Assembly: GCA_963827085.1 (NCBI GenBank)
Contig: CAWGZY010000005.1
Span: 744,001 to 808,000, forward strand
Direction: 5' to 3'
DNA length: 64,000 bases
Origin: JAGVPT01 sp963827085
GTDB taxonomy: Bacteria > Bacteroidota > Ignavibacteria > UBA10030 > UBA8401
The translations under genes and the position numbers were made by a program. The notes beneath the pieces were generated by a model. That model was not told the DNA's origin. It worked only from the letters and a program-made list of their open reading frames with translations, and made no database searches. Below are positions 36,026-45,196 of the stretch, one piece after another; within the stretch, counting starts at the first letter, position 1, and each line of letters begins with the position of its first letter.

Positions 36026-36054
36026 TTGACCAACATCGGTTGGTCAAGTATAAT
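36026..36054 (+). promoter_or_regulatory. strong sigma70-like promoter overlapped by a palindrome
   Basis: TTGACC (36026-36031) and a perfect TATAAT (36049-36054) are 17 bases apart. The palindrome TTGACCAAC (36026-36034) / GTTGGTCAA (36039-36047) covers the -35 box and spacer, as a repressor operator would. Downstream there is only a short candidate transcript up to the hairpin at 36180. Confidence 0.6.
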
Positions 36055-36107
36055 GCCGGCCTCGCTACAGAATGCTTTCGAGCTGTAAAACTTATATTGG
36101 AGGTAAT

Positions 36108-36233
36108 TTGAGCATCAAAAGCTTGGAGATGGCCAATATGTGTAACAGGGAAACATGCAAGCCGCCATCAACGACAAAACCCCGTCGAGCGACGGGGCTT
36201 TGTGAAAGCCGAGATAAGTATTTGCAGCCTTAA
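36108..36233 (+). CDS. possible 41-residue small protein
   Basis: A TTG start has GGAGG five bases ahead (36099-36103) and lies about 50 bases after the promoter at 36026-36054. The frame ('MSIKSLEMANMCNRETCKPP' start) runs to a TAA at 36231 and carries three cysteines. It reads through the hairpin at 36180-36197, so if that hairpin stops plus-strand transcripts the protein cannot be complete. The alternative is a small RNA of about 140 bases. I favour neither strongly. Confidence 0.3.
   Translation: MSIKSLEMANMCNRETCKPPSTTKPRRATGLCESRDKYLQP
36176..36200 (-). terminator. intrinsic terminator of the cohesin/FN3 protein gene
   Basis: CCCCGTC / GACGGGG form a seven-pair GC stem with a GAGC loop. 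On the minus strand it is followed by TTTTG, and it lies about 60 bases after the stop at 36259. On the plus strand the tail is CTTTG, so it may also stop the short transcript from 36054. Confidence 0.65.
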
Positions 36234-36258
36234 CGGCTTGCTCATCCAACGACACGAA

Positions 36259-38823
36259 TTATTTGAGAACCGTCAGCTTCTTCGTCTCGCTATATTTTCC
36301 AGCCTGCATCCGGTAGAAATACACACCGCTCGGCAAATTTGATGCGACAAATACTGCCGAATAATATCCGGCGTTTTTGCTCTCATTCACCAATGTTCTT
36401 ATTTCTTTTCCAAGCATATCGTACACCTTCAGAGTGACCACGCTGCTAACCGGCACTTGATACGTGATGACCGTAGATGGGTTGAAGGGATTGGGATAGT
36501 TTTGGGAAACATCGAATTTATCGGGAATCCCGGTGCCGTTTGATTTAACTCCGGTCAAAGTTAAGTTTACTTCATTCGAGTATGTCGACGTACAAACCAA
36601 GTTATATCCTCGGACTCGATAGAAGTAATCGTTACCCGGCACTCCTTTTGTGTCGGTATAGGTTGAGACGTTAGCACCAACGGAATCTATCACTGCATAG
36701 GTTCCGGAGGAACCAAGCTTCCTTTCTATGTAATATCCAACCTCACTATTTGAATTATCCTGCCATGTTAACTTGATTTCTCCGCCAGGGATTTGACTAA
36801 CGTTGAGGTTTGTTGGCGGGCGCATCGGCGTGATTCCGCTTACGACATTGGAAAACCCGGAGTTCCCGCTGGAGTTTGACCCGAAGACGCGATAAAAGTA
36901 CTTTGTTCCGTCGACCAATCCGCTGTCGAAATCAGAAGTTGTATTAGCGGGAAGGATCGCTGCGTTTGACCATGAAGCGGTAGTGTCCGTCGTTCTCTGG
37001 AGTGTGTAGCTCGTTTCATTGTTCGCGTTGTCCTGCCAGCTTAGATCAATTCTCCCGTAATTTATCACAACAGCGTTAAGACTCGTTGGAGCGGCGGGGA
37101 CGCCGACTGCTGCAGTTGTAATATTGCCGTTGACTACAAACGCTCGTGGTGTTCCCTCGTTTATCATCAACTGCTGCAGGTTCAGACTTGATACTCTCCC
37201 CGACGCGACGTACGGCGGAACGACAAAACGTATGGTACAGAAGACACCCGGCCCGGCAGGAGCTACAGCTCCGGCACCTGCAAAGACCATTTGAGTTCCG
37301 CTAATGTTGGTGGTATATGTCCATCCGTTTGTAAGAGTTCCGGTATTGACGATTCCGACTGCATGGACCACGGATGAATCGAATGTAATCGTCGCCTGGA
37401 AACTTTGGACATGCATCCCTGGCGTCAAAGGCGAAACAGTAACCGGAATATTTATGCTATCACCGACCATGTCCATGGTATCTGGGATTGAGACACGGGT
37501 ATCATAAATCTGAATTGTACCCGAAACGCCGCTTCCGCCGTATGTGTCAACTGCCTGAACAACAACTGATCCCCCTTTCAAAGCGGTCAGCAATCCGCTA
37601 TTACTTATTGAAGCAATGGTCGAATCGTTCGTTGACCAGGTGTATGGAGGAGTTCCGCCGGTTGCCGTAAATCGTAATGTGTCTCCGTCGATCAGATTGC
37701 CCGAAGGGGGATTGATATTCAGGGTCGCAAGGTTTATAGTTTGAAAATTGCCGGTTGCGGAATCTCCGGGGAAATTTTCATTGAAGATGATGTTGGCCGG
37801 ATAAAGTCCCGATCCCCCGGAGTTTGTCTTGGACACTTTAAACTGGAGATATACGAGTATGCCAGCGCCGGTTAGTGGTGTAGTTCCGGCAAAAGATACG
37901 TTCAAAATTCCGCTGCTGACATTGTTAAAAAGGGGAGCGCTATACGATGCAAGAAGTGTTCCGGTCTGGTTAACTCCTATTGGAGTCAGGATGCTCTGGT
38001 TAAACTGAATTTGAAAAGATCCTGAAGTAACGTTCAAACCTGTTAAACTGCTCGTGTAGATCGGCAGATTGAATGTTTGGCCCTGTATGTACGACGTGTC
38101 GCGAACGCTTAAACGAAATGCCCGTATTGAAACCACTCCGCTTATCGTATCAATCGTACCGGCAAAATCTCTCGCCACAACTTTAGTAAAGCCATAGTTG
38201 GTTGCGGTCAATAATCCGCTGGAATCAATGGAAGCAACGGATGGATTTGTCAGCGACCAATGATAGGGGCTGACTCCGCTGTACGCATTAAACTGTTGTT
38301 GATCACCGACGGTCAGCAAACTGCTTGCAGGATAAACGGAGATGGAAGGAGCCGGAAGTATATTAATGCTTCCATTCCGGAATACAATCGCAGGACTCCC
38401 CTCATTGAAAAAATTCTCTGCAGTCCCTCCGGAGAAAGCGAGAGAAACACCTCCTGAGCCCATAAGTCTGAAACGGACATAAATCAACACCCCTGTGCCG
38501 GCAAGCGGGGTAGAACCCGCTGAAGCTATAGTTAAAGTGCCCGGGGTAGGAACATTGAAGCTCACCAGCCCAAGCGACTGGCTCAAGCTGCCGGTGGCGA
38601 TAACGCTGTCAAACGCCATGTACGAGTAGTTATAGCTTAGTTGAATCTGGTACGACGTAACTCCCTTTCCGGTAAGGGTGCTGTCAACGTAAATCGGAAT
38701 TACGAGCTTCGATCCGCTTGCTGCGCTTGTGTCATGAATGCTCAATCCTATCTGTGCCATCGCCGCGGATGACCACATGAGCAGCATGAGGAGAAGTGTC
38801 GTATACTTTAAAGTTCTAACCAT
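36259..38823 (-). CDS. T9SS-exported protein with three cohesin-like, two Big_2-like and two FN3 modules
   Basis: The product is 854 residues from the ATG at 38823 (AAAGGTG ahead); an earlier in-frame ATG has no such site. A signal peptide ends near 'AAMAQ'. In order I read cohesin-like 1 (about 24-155), Big_2-like (160-235; 'VASIDSSGLLTA'), cohesin-like 2 (236-370), Big_2-like (375-445; 'IASISNSGLLTALKGG'), cohesin-like 3 (446-580), FN3 (585-670), FN3 (672-760) and the sorting domain (about 770-854; 'SQNYPNPFNPSTVI', 'SETKKLTVLK'). Cohesins bind dockerins in cellulosomes. The adjacent gene carries a dockerin-like module, so these two may interact on the surface (inference). The genes are 68 bases apart on the same strand. 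Confidence 0.88.
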   Translation of the reverse strand: MVRTLKYTTLLLMLLMWSSAAMAQIGLSIHDTSAASGSKLVIPIYVDSTLTGKGVTSYQIQLSYNYSYMAFDSVIATGSLSQSLGLVSFNVPTPGTLTIASAGSTPLAGTGVLIYVRFRLMGSGGVSLAFSGGTAENFFNEGSPAIVFRNGSINILPAPSISVYPASSLLTVGDQQQFNAYSGVSPYHWSLTNPSVASIDSSGLLTATNYGFTKVVARDFAGTIDTISGVVSIRAFRLSVRDTSYIQGQTFNLPIYTSSLTGLNVTSGSFQIQFNQSILTPIGVNQTGTLLASYSAPLFNNVSSGILNVSFAGTTPLTGAGILVYLQFKVSKTNSGGSGLYPANIIFNENFPGDSATGNFQTINLATLNINPPSGNLIDGDTLRFTATGGTPPYTWSTNDSTIASISNSGLLTALKGGSVVVQAVDTYGGSGVSGTIQIYDTRVSIPDTMDMVGDSINIPVTVSPLTPGMHVQSFQATITFDSSVVHAVGIVNTGTLTNGWTYTTNISGTQMVFAGAGAVAPAGPGVFCTIRFVVPPYVASGRVSSLNLQQLMINEGTPRAFVVNGNITTAAVGVPAAPTSLNAVVINYGRIDLSWQDNANNETSYTLQRTTDTTASWSNAAILPANTTSDFDSGLVDGTKYFYRVFGSNSSGNSGFSNVVSGITPMRPPTNLNVSQIPGGEIKLTWQDNSNSEVGYYIERKLGSSGTYAVIDSVGANVSTYTDTKGVPGNDYFYRVRGYNLVCTSTYSNEVNLTLTGVKSNGTGIPDKFDVSQNYPNPFNPSTVITYQVPVSSVVTLKVYDMLGKEIRTLVNESKNAGYYSAVFVASNLPSGVYFYRMQAGKYSETKKLTVLK

Positions 38824-38891
38824 GGAACACCTTTTGGTTGTCAGAGCCGTGCGCGTCGCTGCGAGCGGCGCGCTCAGAGATCTGCGGTTGA

Positions 38892-41800
38892 TCACTTCAG
38901 TAATAAGAGTTTCTTCACCTCAACAAATTTACCTGCTGTCATTCTATAAAGATAGACGCCGCTGCTTACCCGCGCACCGGAATTATTGATACCATTCCAC
39001 ACAACTTTGTACGCGCCGGCATTTTGATTCTCATCAACAAGCGTGCTTACTACTTGTCCGGTCAAACTATAAATTACCAACCGGACGTGAGTATTGTCGT
39101 CAGGAAGCTGATACCCGATGGTTGTCGATGGATTGAACGGATTCGGATAATTCTGATCGAGAGAATACGATGTAGGCTTTCCTATCACCTTGACGAGACC
39201 GGACAAGGCAGTGTTCGTCATATCAGTCTCGTTAGCGAGAAACTTTACAACTTGAATCGGAGAACTTATTGTTCCTCGGACATCCTTGGAAACTTTAAAG
39301 GCGATATACGCCAGGGTTCCATTATTCTTCAGCACGTTCGATCCTGCTATCGCAATATTGAGCGTCCCTTTCTTATCATCTGCATGAGAGGAGATGTAAT
39401 AGCTCGACGTCAGGTCTCCCGTTGCAGTTTTCTGGAAACTAAAAACAGTAGGATCATAATTCAAGGCGAGTTGTGCAGACCCGACACCAGCCACATTCTG
39501 GAGAGAAATTGCAAGAACCAAAGAATCCCCTCCGTGCGCGCTTGCATTCTCAACAGACAACTGAACATTCGAGGCTTTTTGCAAAGCCAGAGTCGCTTTG
39601 TCGGTTTGAGAGAGTTGTTTTGCAGCTCCTCCAACTTCACTGGGAAACGCTGTAATTAAACCGACGACATACTGTAGAATCAGAGAGGCATCATACGCGG
39701 TAATTGATCCATTGCCGCTTACGTCTGCCACCGATTGCTGAAGGGGATTCAGAGGATTGCCGCCGGGGTTAACAACGTACTCTAATATAAGAGATGCGTC
39801 GAACGCCGAGACGGAACCGTTCAGGCTCACATCGCCCTCAATCGGATTCGAAGCACCGCTGCCAAGGAACGACGAGTAGTTGACTGAATCGGTTATCGCC
39901 TGGCCGGTCCCTCCGGGGTTGCTCGCAATTGTCGGCCCCGAATTATTCCCCCACCAATTCCATCTTGCGTCAATCGTGAACGATTTATTTACGTTATTGA
40001 CACCGTATTGTGAATTATTGTATATGTCATTGTAATTCACGACCGGGTTCGAAGCGCCGTTTGCAGTAATGCCATTGTAATTATTCGTTATAGCGCAATA
40101 TGTCACTGTCGGACTTATACTGTTTGCAGTAATAGCGGAACCGCCATACGCAATACCTGCGTACTTGAGAACACAATGGCTAAACTGGCATAAAGGATTC
40201 AGCGATTGATTTGAGAATGTAATCCCGTTCCAACCGGCTTGCCAACCTTGCGGATAGGTATATGTGGTAGGCGACGAAGCTGTGCTGTCGGCATTTGAGT
40301 CGCCTCCGTAATAATCGTCGCGCAAATCAGTGAAGATAATCGTACTGTCCGGCGTTGAACCGCCGACTGCTATGAGACCTTTGTTCACGGTCATTCCGGT
40401 CCCGGGGAAGAATTTCACAATGACGCCCGGCTCGACAGTAAGAATAGCGTTGGTGGCAATGGTGTAGTTCTGAAATAGATAAGGGATATTTTTATAACCG
40501 GCAAAATTTTTCTTCGATAATGTAGTGTCCTGTACTAATGTCTCGTTGTTCAGAACTCCGATCCCTCTGTATGTCGTTCCGCTGATAGAATCGCTTAGAG
40601 TGGATTTCGGGTACGAGACGAGCGATATTTGCATCGGAGCGTACGTCAGATTTCGGAACAAGCAGGAATCCAACGAAGGGTTGGAAACGCCATTGAGATA
40701 GACTCCCCAATTGGTCCTATCGAACGTACAATGCGTGATGCTCGGCGCCGCCTGCTTCAAATATATTCCGCCGTCAGTAAATCTGAAAAGAGCATACCTC
40801 AGCGTGCTCAGGCTATCTGTACTTACATCCGCGAAGTAAACCCGTTGAAAGTTTTGGATATACGGGCTCGTGGCGGAACCGTCTTGGTTAGTGTCATGCG
40901 GGTTTCCGTAGTTATCATCCGCAGGATCGGTGAAAACAACATTCTGGAGCGCAGTACCATTAGTAGCGAGAGCCCCGTTTACAACCCAGTTGCCTCCTTT
41001 AAACACTACACCGGCCGGGATCGTAATCGTGGTTCCAATATTGATAGTACATGTTCCGAACAGGAGATATGTAATATTCGTATACCCGGCAAAATTACGG
41101 ATCGGAACGCTGGCGCTCAAGGAGTAGTTCTCGGGTATAATCCCGATAGCCATGTAACCGACGTTCAGTGCAGTGATGCCGGAAAAAGTCGGATTTGAAA
41201 ACATGCTTATCGAAACCGGAGTGGAATAGATGTTGTTCATCTGTGTGTTTGTTACCGTTGGATAGCCGCTTCCGAAAGCACCGAATGCAGAAGAACTGGA
41301 TTGCTCGATGGTGGAGGAATCCATAACCATTTTACAATTGAAGTCACGAACGATGCCGTATTGATAGCTGTACGTATTGCTTCCTCCATACCGAAGGATG
41401 CAATGTTTCATGGAATTCAGACTGTCCAGGCTCGAGGCATCAAAATCAATCGTGCCCCAGTTTCCTTTACTCGGGGCTGATGCATTTCCATCGTTGTTTG
41501 TGTCTCCACCGTAAGAATCGTCCTCTATCGATGTGAAAACAATTGGCTCTGCGACCGTGCCATTCGCAACAAGCGCTCCCTGAACGACAATTCCGTCGTA
41601 GTAGTTCGAAAATTTTATTACAACGCCGGGGTGGATAGTCAGTGCGGCACTCGGTGCAATTGTTATATCGTCCACGATGTAGGCGATGTTGGTGAAGCCT
41701 GCAATGCTTCGTTGGATAAGATTGGCGTTTGAAGAAAGGGTCCCTTCCAGTATCCTGATTCCGCTACTGCCGTTTGCGGCGAAGGTTATATTGGTAAAAG

Positions 41801-44267
41801 TAGGGTTGGATAAAAGAGACATTGCAATAGGATCGAGGCGAGAATTCTGGAGGACGACATTTTTGATCAGCGGAGTCGAGCTGTTTTCGCACCGCACTCC
41901 AAAATCATTAGAATTAGAAATCGTCGAATTGGAAAGCGTGCTTCCCGCATCTGTATACGTCACGCCACCCCAGCTACCGTTTCCACCGAATAATATAGTG
42001 CAACTGTCTAGCAATGAGAAGACGTCATCGCTCGTCGCCTGGAACCTGATAGTGCTCCAATCGCCGCGGGCCGGCGACGTGGCGGAGCCGTCGCCATTGG
42101 TATCTTTAGGATTTCCATAATTATCATCCTTGAGCGAAGTAAACACAACATTGCCGGCGGTTATTGTTCCTTTTGCCTTGAAACCTCCGTTGACATAAAT
42201 TCCCGGCCCGTTAGATTTAATGACCACACCAGGATCCACAATAACATTAGTACCAGTGTTTATTGTGATGTCCGCTAGAAGCACATAGGTAATGTTTGTA
42301 AATCCTGCTACGTTTCTTTGCCTCACTTCTCCGTTAAATGCTACATATTCGCCGAGGAGACCAAGCCCTTTCCAGCTGGCATTGATAAATACGATTCCGG
42401 AAAAAGTCGGATTCGCGGATACCGACATTGCAATCGGAGTGTATTGAGTATTGAAAAGTGTATCGTTCAGAATTTTCGGGTTCGATGACAATGCTGCGTA
42501 GATGGCATAAACAACATTGCCGATATTGCAATTCGAGATCGTGGGACTCGCATTGAATGTCGCAACCTCGCCGCCGGAATAATACGTGTTATTGTAATAC
42601 TGGCTGTACGGCTGATTGCCATACGTCAGCCGGCAATAATTCAGCACTGAGCTTGAGTCGCTCCCCGGCTGGAAGATGATCCCGCCCCAGTCGCCGACTC
42701 CAGGGACGGTTGCGTTTCCATCTCTGTTTGTGTCTTTGGGATTTCCGTAATTGTCGTCCTTTGCCGATGTGAAGACAATCGTGCTGTCCGGGGTCCCGTT
42801 AGCAACGAGTTTGCCTAAGACTGTGATAATTTGATTGCCGCTATAGCCTTTGATGACGATGCCCTTATTGATTGTCAGCGTAAGTCCGGAGGGAATCGTA
42901 ATCTGGTCAAGAAGCAAATATGTGACATTTGGTATTACCCTCGCTCCCAATACTATGTCTATGCGCGTTATCGATCGTATCGGAAGAACTGAATTCGCTG
43001 GAAGTGTGCCGCCGAGTAAGCCGATTGCATCGTACGTATTGTTGGAGGATGAGAACACGATATTGGCAAAGATGGGGTTCGCCGAAAACGCCATGGCTAT
43101 CGGCACAAGCTGGCTCGAACCGATGGTGTCGTTTGTAAATGTCGGATTGGATACACCTTGCATCATAACACCATAGTAATTGGTGTTCAAGCTGCAGCTG
43201 TCAACGGTCGGGCTCGCGTTGTTCATCGTGATACCGCCAATGTTACCGCCGCCTGCAAAAAAAACGACGCATCTTCTCATCACCGAAAATGGGTCCAATG
43301 TTGAACCGGTAAAATAAACGCCGCCCCAGTTTCCAATTGCTGGCGCTGTTGCAGTTCCATCGGCGTTAGTGTCCCCGCCTAAGTTGTCGTCTAGGTAAGA
43401 AGTAAAGTAGATTCTCTGTCCCGGCGCGGCGATGGCAACCAAAGCTCCGCTGACATACAAATGTCCGCCGTTGAATTTCAGGATATTTGTGCTTGCAATT
43501 TGAAGAGTGGCACCGGCATTTACTGTGAAATCATAGGGGAAGAAATAGGGTATTCCAGCGGCGCCTAAGGTCATATTTCCCGTTGTGCTGAAATTCATGT
43601 AGATGCCATTATGAGTATTACCGGTCAGACTATTTAAGCCGCTGAATACCAAGGAGGCAGTACCATTATAGTACTCAATCGGCCATGCACAAGAGGATAT
43701 GCTCGATGAGCTGAAATTGATGGCAGTTCCTCCTGCAAAGTAGAGACCCAAATTTGTCATATTGGAAATACTCGAGTTGGCAAAAGTCAGTGTGCCTGCC
43801 CCTACATAAATGCCGTTGGTACTCGAACCTGTAAACGTTGAACCCTCAACATCCGTGTTTCCGTTATAGACATAAAGTTCAGCGGTACCGTTAGACCCGC
43901 TGAATTTGATTTGGCACGTGTCAAACGAGGCGCTGACGAGATTGCCGGAATTTCCGATTTGGATCCCTGCCCAATCGCCTTTTTGCGGGTTGCCGCCCGT
44001 AGTGTCTTTGATAGAAGTAAAATTAACCCACCGGGCATGAAGGTTCCCATACGAGTACAATCCTGTCCCCGATTGGAACATGATCACGACACCCGAATCG
44101 ATTGTCAGGGTGTGCGGGTAATTGACGCTAAGATTCCCAATAACTTTGTACGGGTTGCCTGCCAGCGTTAAAGTAGAGTCCGTGGCAATGGCTCCCGACA
44201 GGTTTGTCTGGGAAGATGCTATTCCTCCTAAAAGAAAAAGCAGAGCGGTGGTAAACCAATAGCGCAT
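38892..44267 (-). CDS. giant T9SS-exported beta-helix protein with dockerin-like and cohesin-like modules
   Basis: The 1791-residue product has a signal peptide and strong AAAGGAG before the ATG. Residues about 25-1470 are right-handed beta-helix repeats in about seven units of 190 residues. Each unit has a Ca-loop-like block of the form 'DDNYGNPKDTNGDGSATSP' or a variant. A dockerin-like pair follows (about 1478-1540; 'GDVSLNGSVSAFDASLIL' and 'ADVSGNGSITAYDASLIL', each with an EF-hand-like loop). Next come a cohesin-like module (about 1560-1695) and the sorting domain ('DQNYPNPFNPSTTI', 'VEVKKLLLLK'). Polysaccharide lyases and adhesins share this helix, so the role may be glycan binding or breakdown. 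The next gene has cohesin-like modules. Confidence 0.9.
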   Translation of the reverse strand: MRYWFTTALLFLLGGIASSQTNLSGAIATDSTLTLAGNPYKVIGNLSVNYPHTLTIDSGVVIMFQSGTGLYSYGNLHARWVNFTSIKDTTGGNPQKGDWAGIQIGNSGNLVSASFDTCQIKFSGSNGTAELYVYNGNTDVEGSTFTGSSTNGIYVGAGTLTFANSSISNMTNLGLYFAGGTAINFSSSSISSCAWPIEYYNGTASLVFSGLNSLTGNTHNGIYMNFSTTGNMTLGAAGIPYFFPYDFTVNAGATLQIASTNILKFNGGHLYVSGALVAIAAPGQRIYFTSYLDDNLGGDTNADGTATAPAIGNWGGVYFTGSTLDPFSVMRRCVVFFAGGGNIGGITMNNASPTVDSCSLNTNYYGVMMQGVSNPTFTNDTIGSSQLVPIAMAFSANPIFANIVFSSSNNTYDAIGLLGGTLPANSVLPIRSITRIDIVLGARVIPNVTYLLLDQITIPSGLTLTINKGIVIKGYSGNQIITVLGKLVANGTPDSTIVFTSAKDDNYGNPKDTNRDGNATVPGVGDWGGIIFQPGSDSSSVLNYCRLTYGNQPYSQYYNNTYYSGGEVATFNASPTISNCNIGNVVYAIYAALSSNPKILNDTLFNTQYTPIAMSVSANPTFSGIVFINASWKGLGLLGEYVAFNGEVRQRNVAGFTNITYVLLADITINTGTNVIVDPGVVIKSNGPGIYVNGGFKAKGTITAGNVVFTSLKDDNYGNPKDTNGDGSATSPARGDWSTIRFQATSDDVFSLLDSCTILFGGNGSWGGVTYTDAGSTLSNSTISNSNDFGVRCENSSTPLIKNVVLQNSRLDPIAMSLLSNPTFTNITFAANGSSGIRILEGTLSSNANLIQRSIAGFTNIAYIVDDITIAPSAALTIHPGVVIKFSNYYDGIVVQGALVANGTVAEPIVFTSIEDDSYGGDTNNDGNASAPSKGNWGTIDFDASSLDSLNSMKHCILRYGGSNTYSYQYGIVRDFNCKMVMDSSTIEQSSSSAFGAFGSGYPTVTNTQMNNIYSTPVSISMFSNPTFSGITALNVGYMAIGIIPENYSLSASVPIRNFAGYTNITYLLFGTCTINIGTTITIPAGVVFKGGNWVVNGALATNGTALQNVVFTDPADDNYGNPHDTNQDGSATSPYIQNFQRVYFADVSTDSLSTLRYALFRFTDGGIYLKQAAPSITHCTFDRTNWGVYLNGVSNPSLDSCLFRNLTYAPMQISLVSYPKSTLSDSISGTTYRGIGVLNNETLVQDTTLSKKNFAGYKNIPYLFQNYTIATNAILTVEPGVIVKFFPGTGMTVNKGLIAVGGSTPDSTIIFTDLRDDYYGGDSNADSTASSPTTYTYPQGWQAGWNGITFSNQSLNPLCQFSHCVLKYAGIAYGGSAITANSISPTVTYCAITNNYNGITANGASNPVVNYNDIYNNSQYGVNNVNKSFTIDARWNWWGNNSGPTIASNPGGTGQAITDSVNYSSFLGSGASNPIEGDVSLNGSVSAFDASLILEYVVNPGGNPLNPLQQSVADVSGNGSITAYDASLILQYVVGLITAFPSEVGGAAKQLSQTDKATLALQKASNVQLSVENASAHGGDSLVLAISLQNVAGVGSAQLALNYDPTVFSFQKTATGDLTSSYYISSHADDKKGTLNIAIAGSNVLKNNGTLAYIAFKVSKDVRGTISSPIQVVKFLANETDMTNTALSGLVKVIGKPTSYSLDQNYPNPFNPSTTIGYQLPDDNTHVRLVIYSLTGQVVSTLVDENQNAGAYKVVWNGINNSGARVSSGVYLYRMTAGKFVEVKKLLLLK

Positions 44268-45196
44268 AGTATGCTCCTTTCGTGAAAGCTTTAAACTCCG
44301 ATGGATTGAGCCAAGAATTAGAAAAAGTCATGTTAGAGAAACATTTGCCCTGAGGCTCATGTTTCTTCAGAATTCTACCGAGAACTTTCGTACGCCTTTA
44401 ATTTTAGGAAAAATGGCCAACTGCTTTCAGTGGAAGGAAGAACGCCGTCGTTAACAAATAGACAGTTGATCTAAACATGGAAACGTCTATTGCTTTAAAC
44501 CCATTGAAAAATTGATATGCTCGAACCAATGTATTTGAAAATAATAAACAACAGCCGCTAAGTCTGTATTCTTAATCACACATCTACCGTTCACTGTAAA
44601 AAACAATTGCAGCGAACCATTATGATATTACAGTGCTTCTATTCTCATCGTCGCTTGCATGCTGCGTGAAAAGAATCTATTTCGATTTATATACTAAGGA
44701 CATTCTTCAGTGTAACCATGAAAAAAGAGCTTTCAAAGATTAATTAAATCAAGGCAGGACAAAAAGATAGAACCCTACTAGAATAATTCTACCTGAAATA
44801 GATTACAATTTTTATATGAGAGTGTCAAGAGTTTTTATGTTAATAATTTGTTTCCTCTAGAATCAAAGTAACAGTTTATCATCCGTTGGCATAAGACACC
44901 TGTGCTGATTGCGATGTGGGCGCGGCAATGGTTCGTTATGACGAAGATCGAATCGAAGCACGCTCATCATGGAACAATGTTGATGTCGTCCTTCCGGTTT
45001 TCTATTTGAATCCGATCACTTGATTAGCGATGCCGACTTTCGTATCTTTCATTTTGGGTTTGCTTGGATACGAAACATACGATGTGGCCGCAACTCATTT
45101 TTCAAAGAGAATTCGGGTATGTCTCAAGAGGGTTTATTTATAGAGATCATCCCCTGAGTTCACACTCCAATATCACCAAAGCAATTCATACGAACT
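44268..45196. other. 929-base divergent spacer, no gene seen
   Basis: It separates the beta-helix gene (minus) from proS (plus). It is AT-rich in its middle (44500-44900) and lacks open frames, RNA folds or repeats that I can recognise. Promoters of both flanking genes must lie here, but I see no clear boxes. Confidence 0.45.

Noticed and set aside
36259..44267. Full cellulosome operon
   Set aside because: No glycoside hydrolases with dockerins are next to it; only the modules themselves can be claimed.
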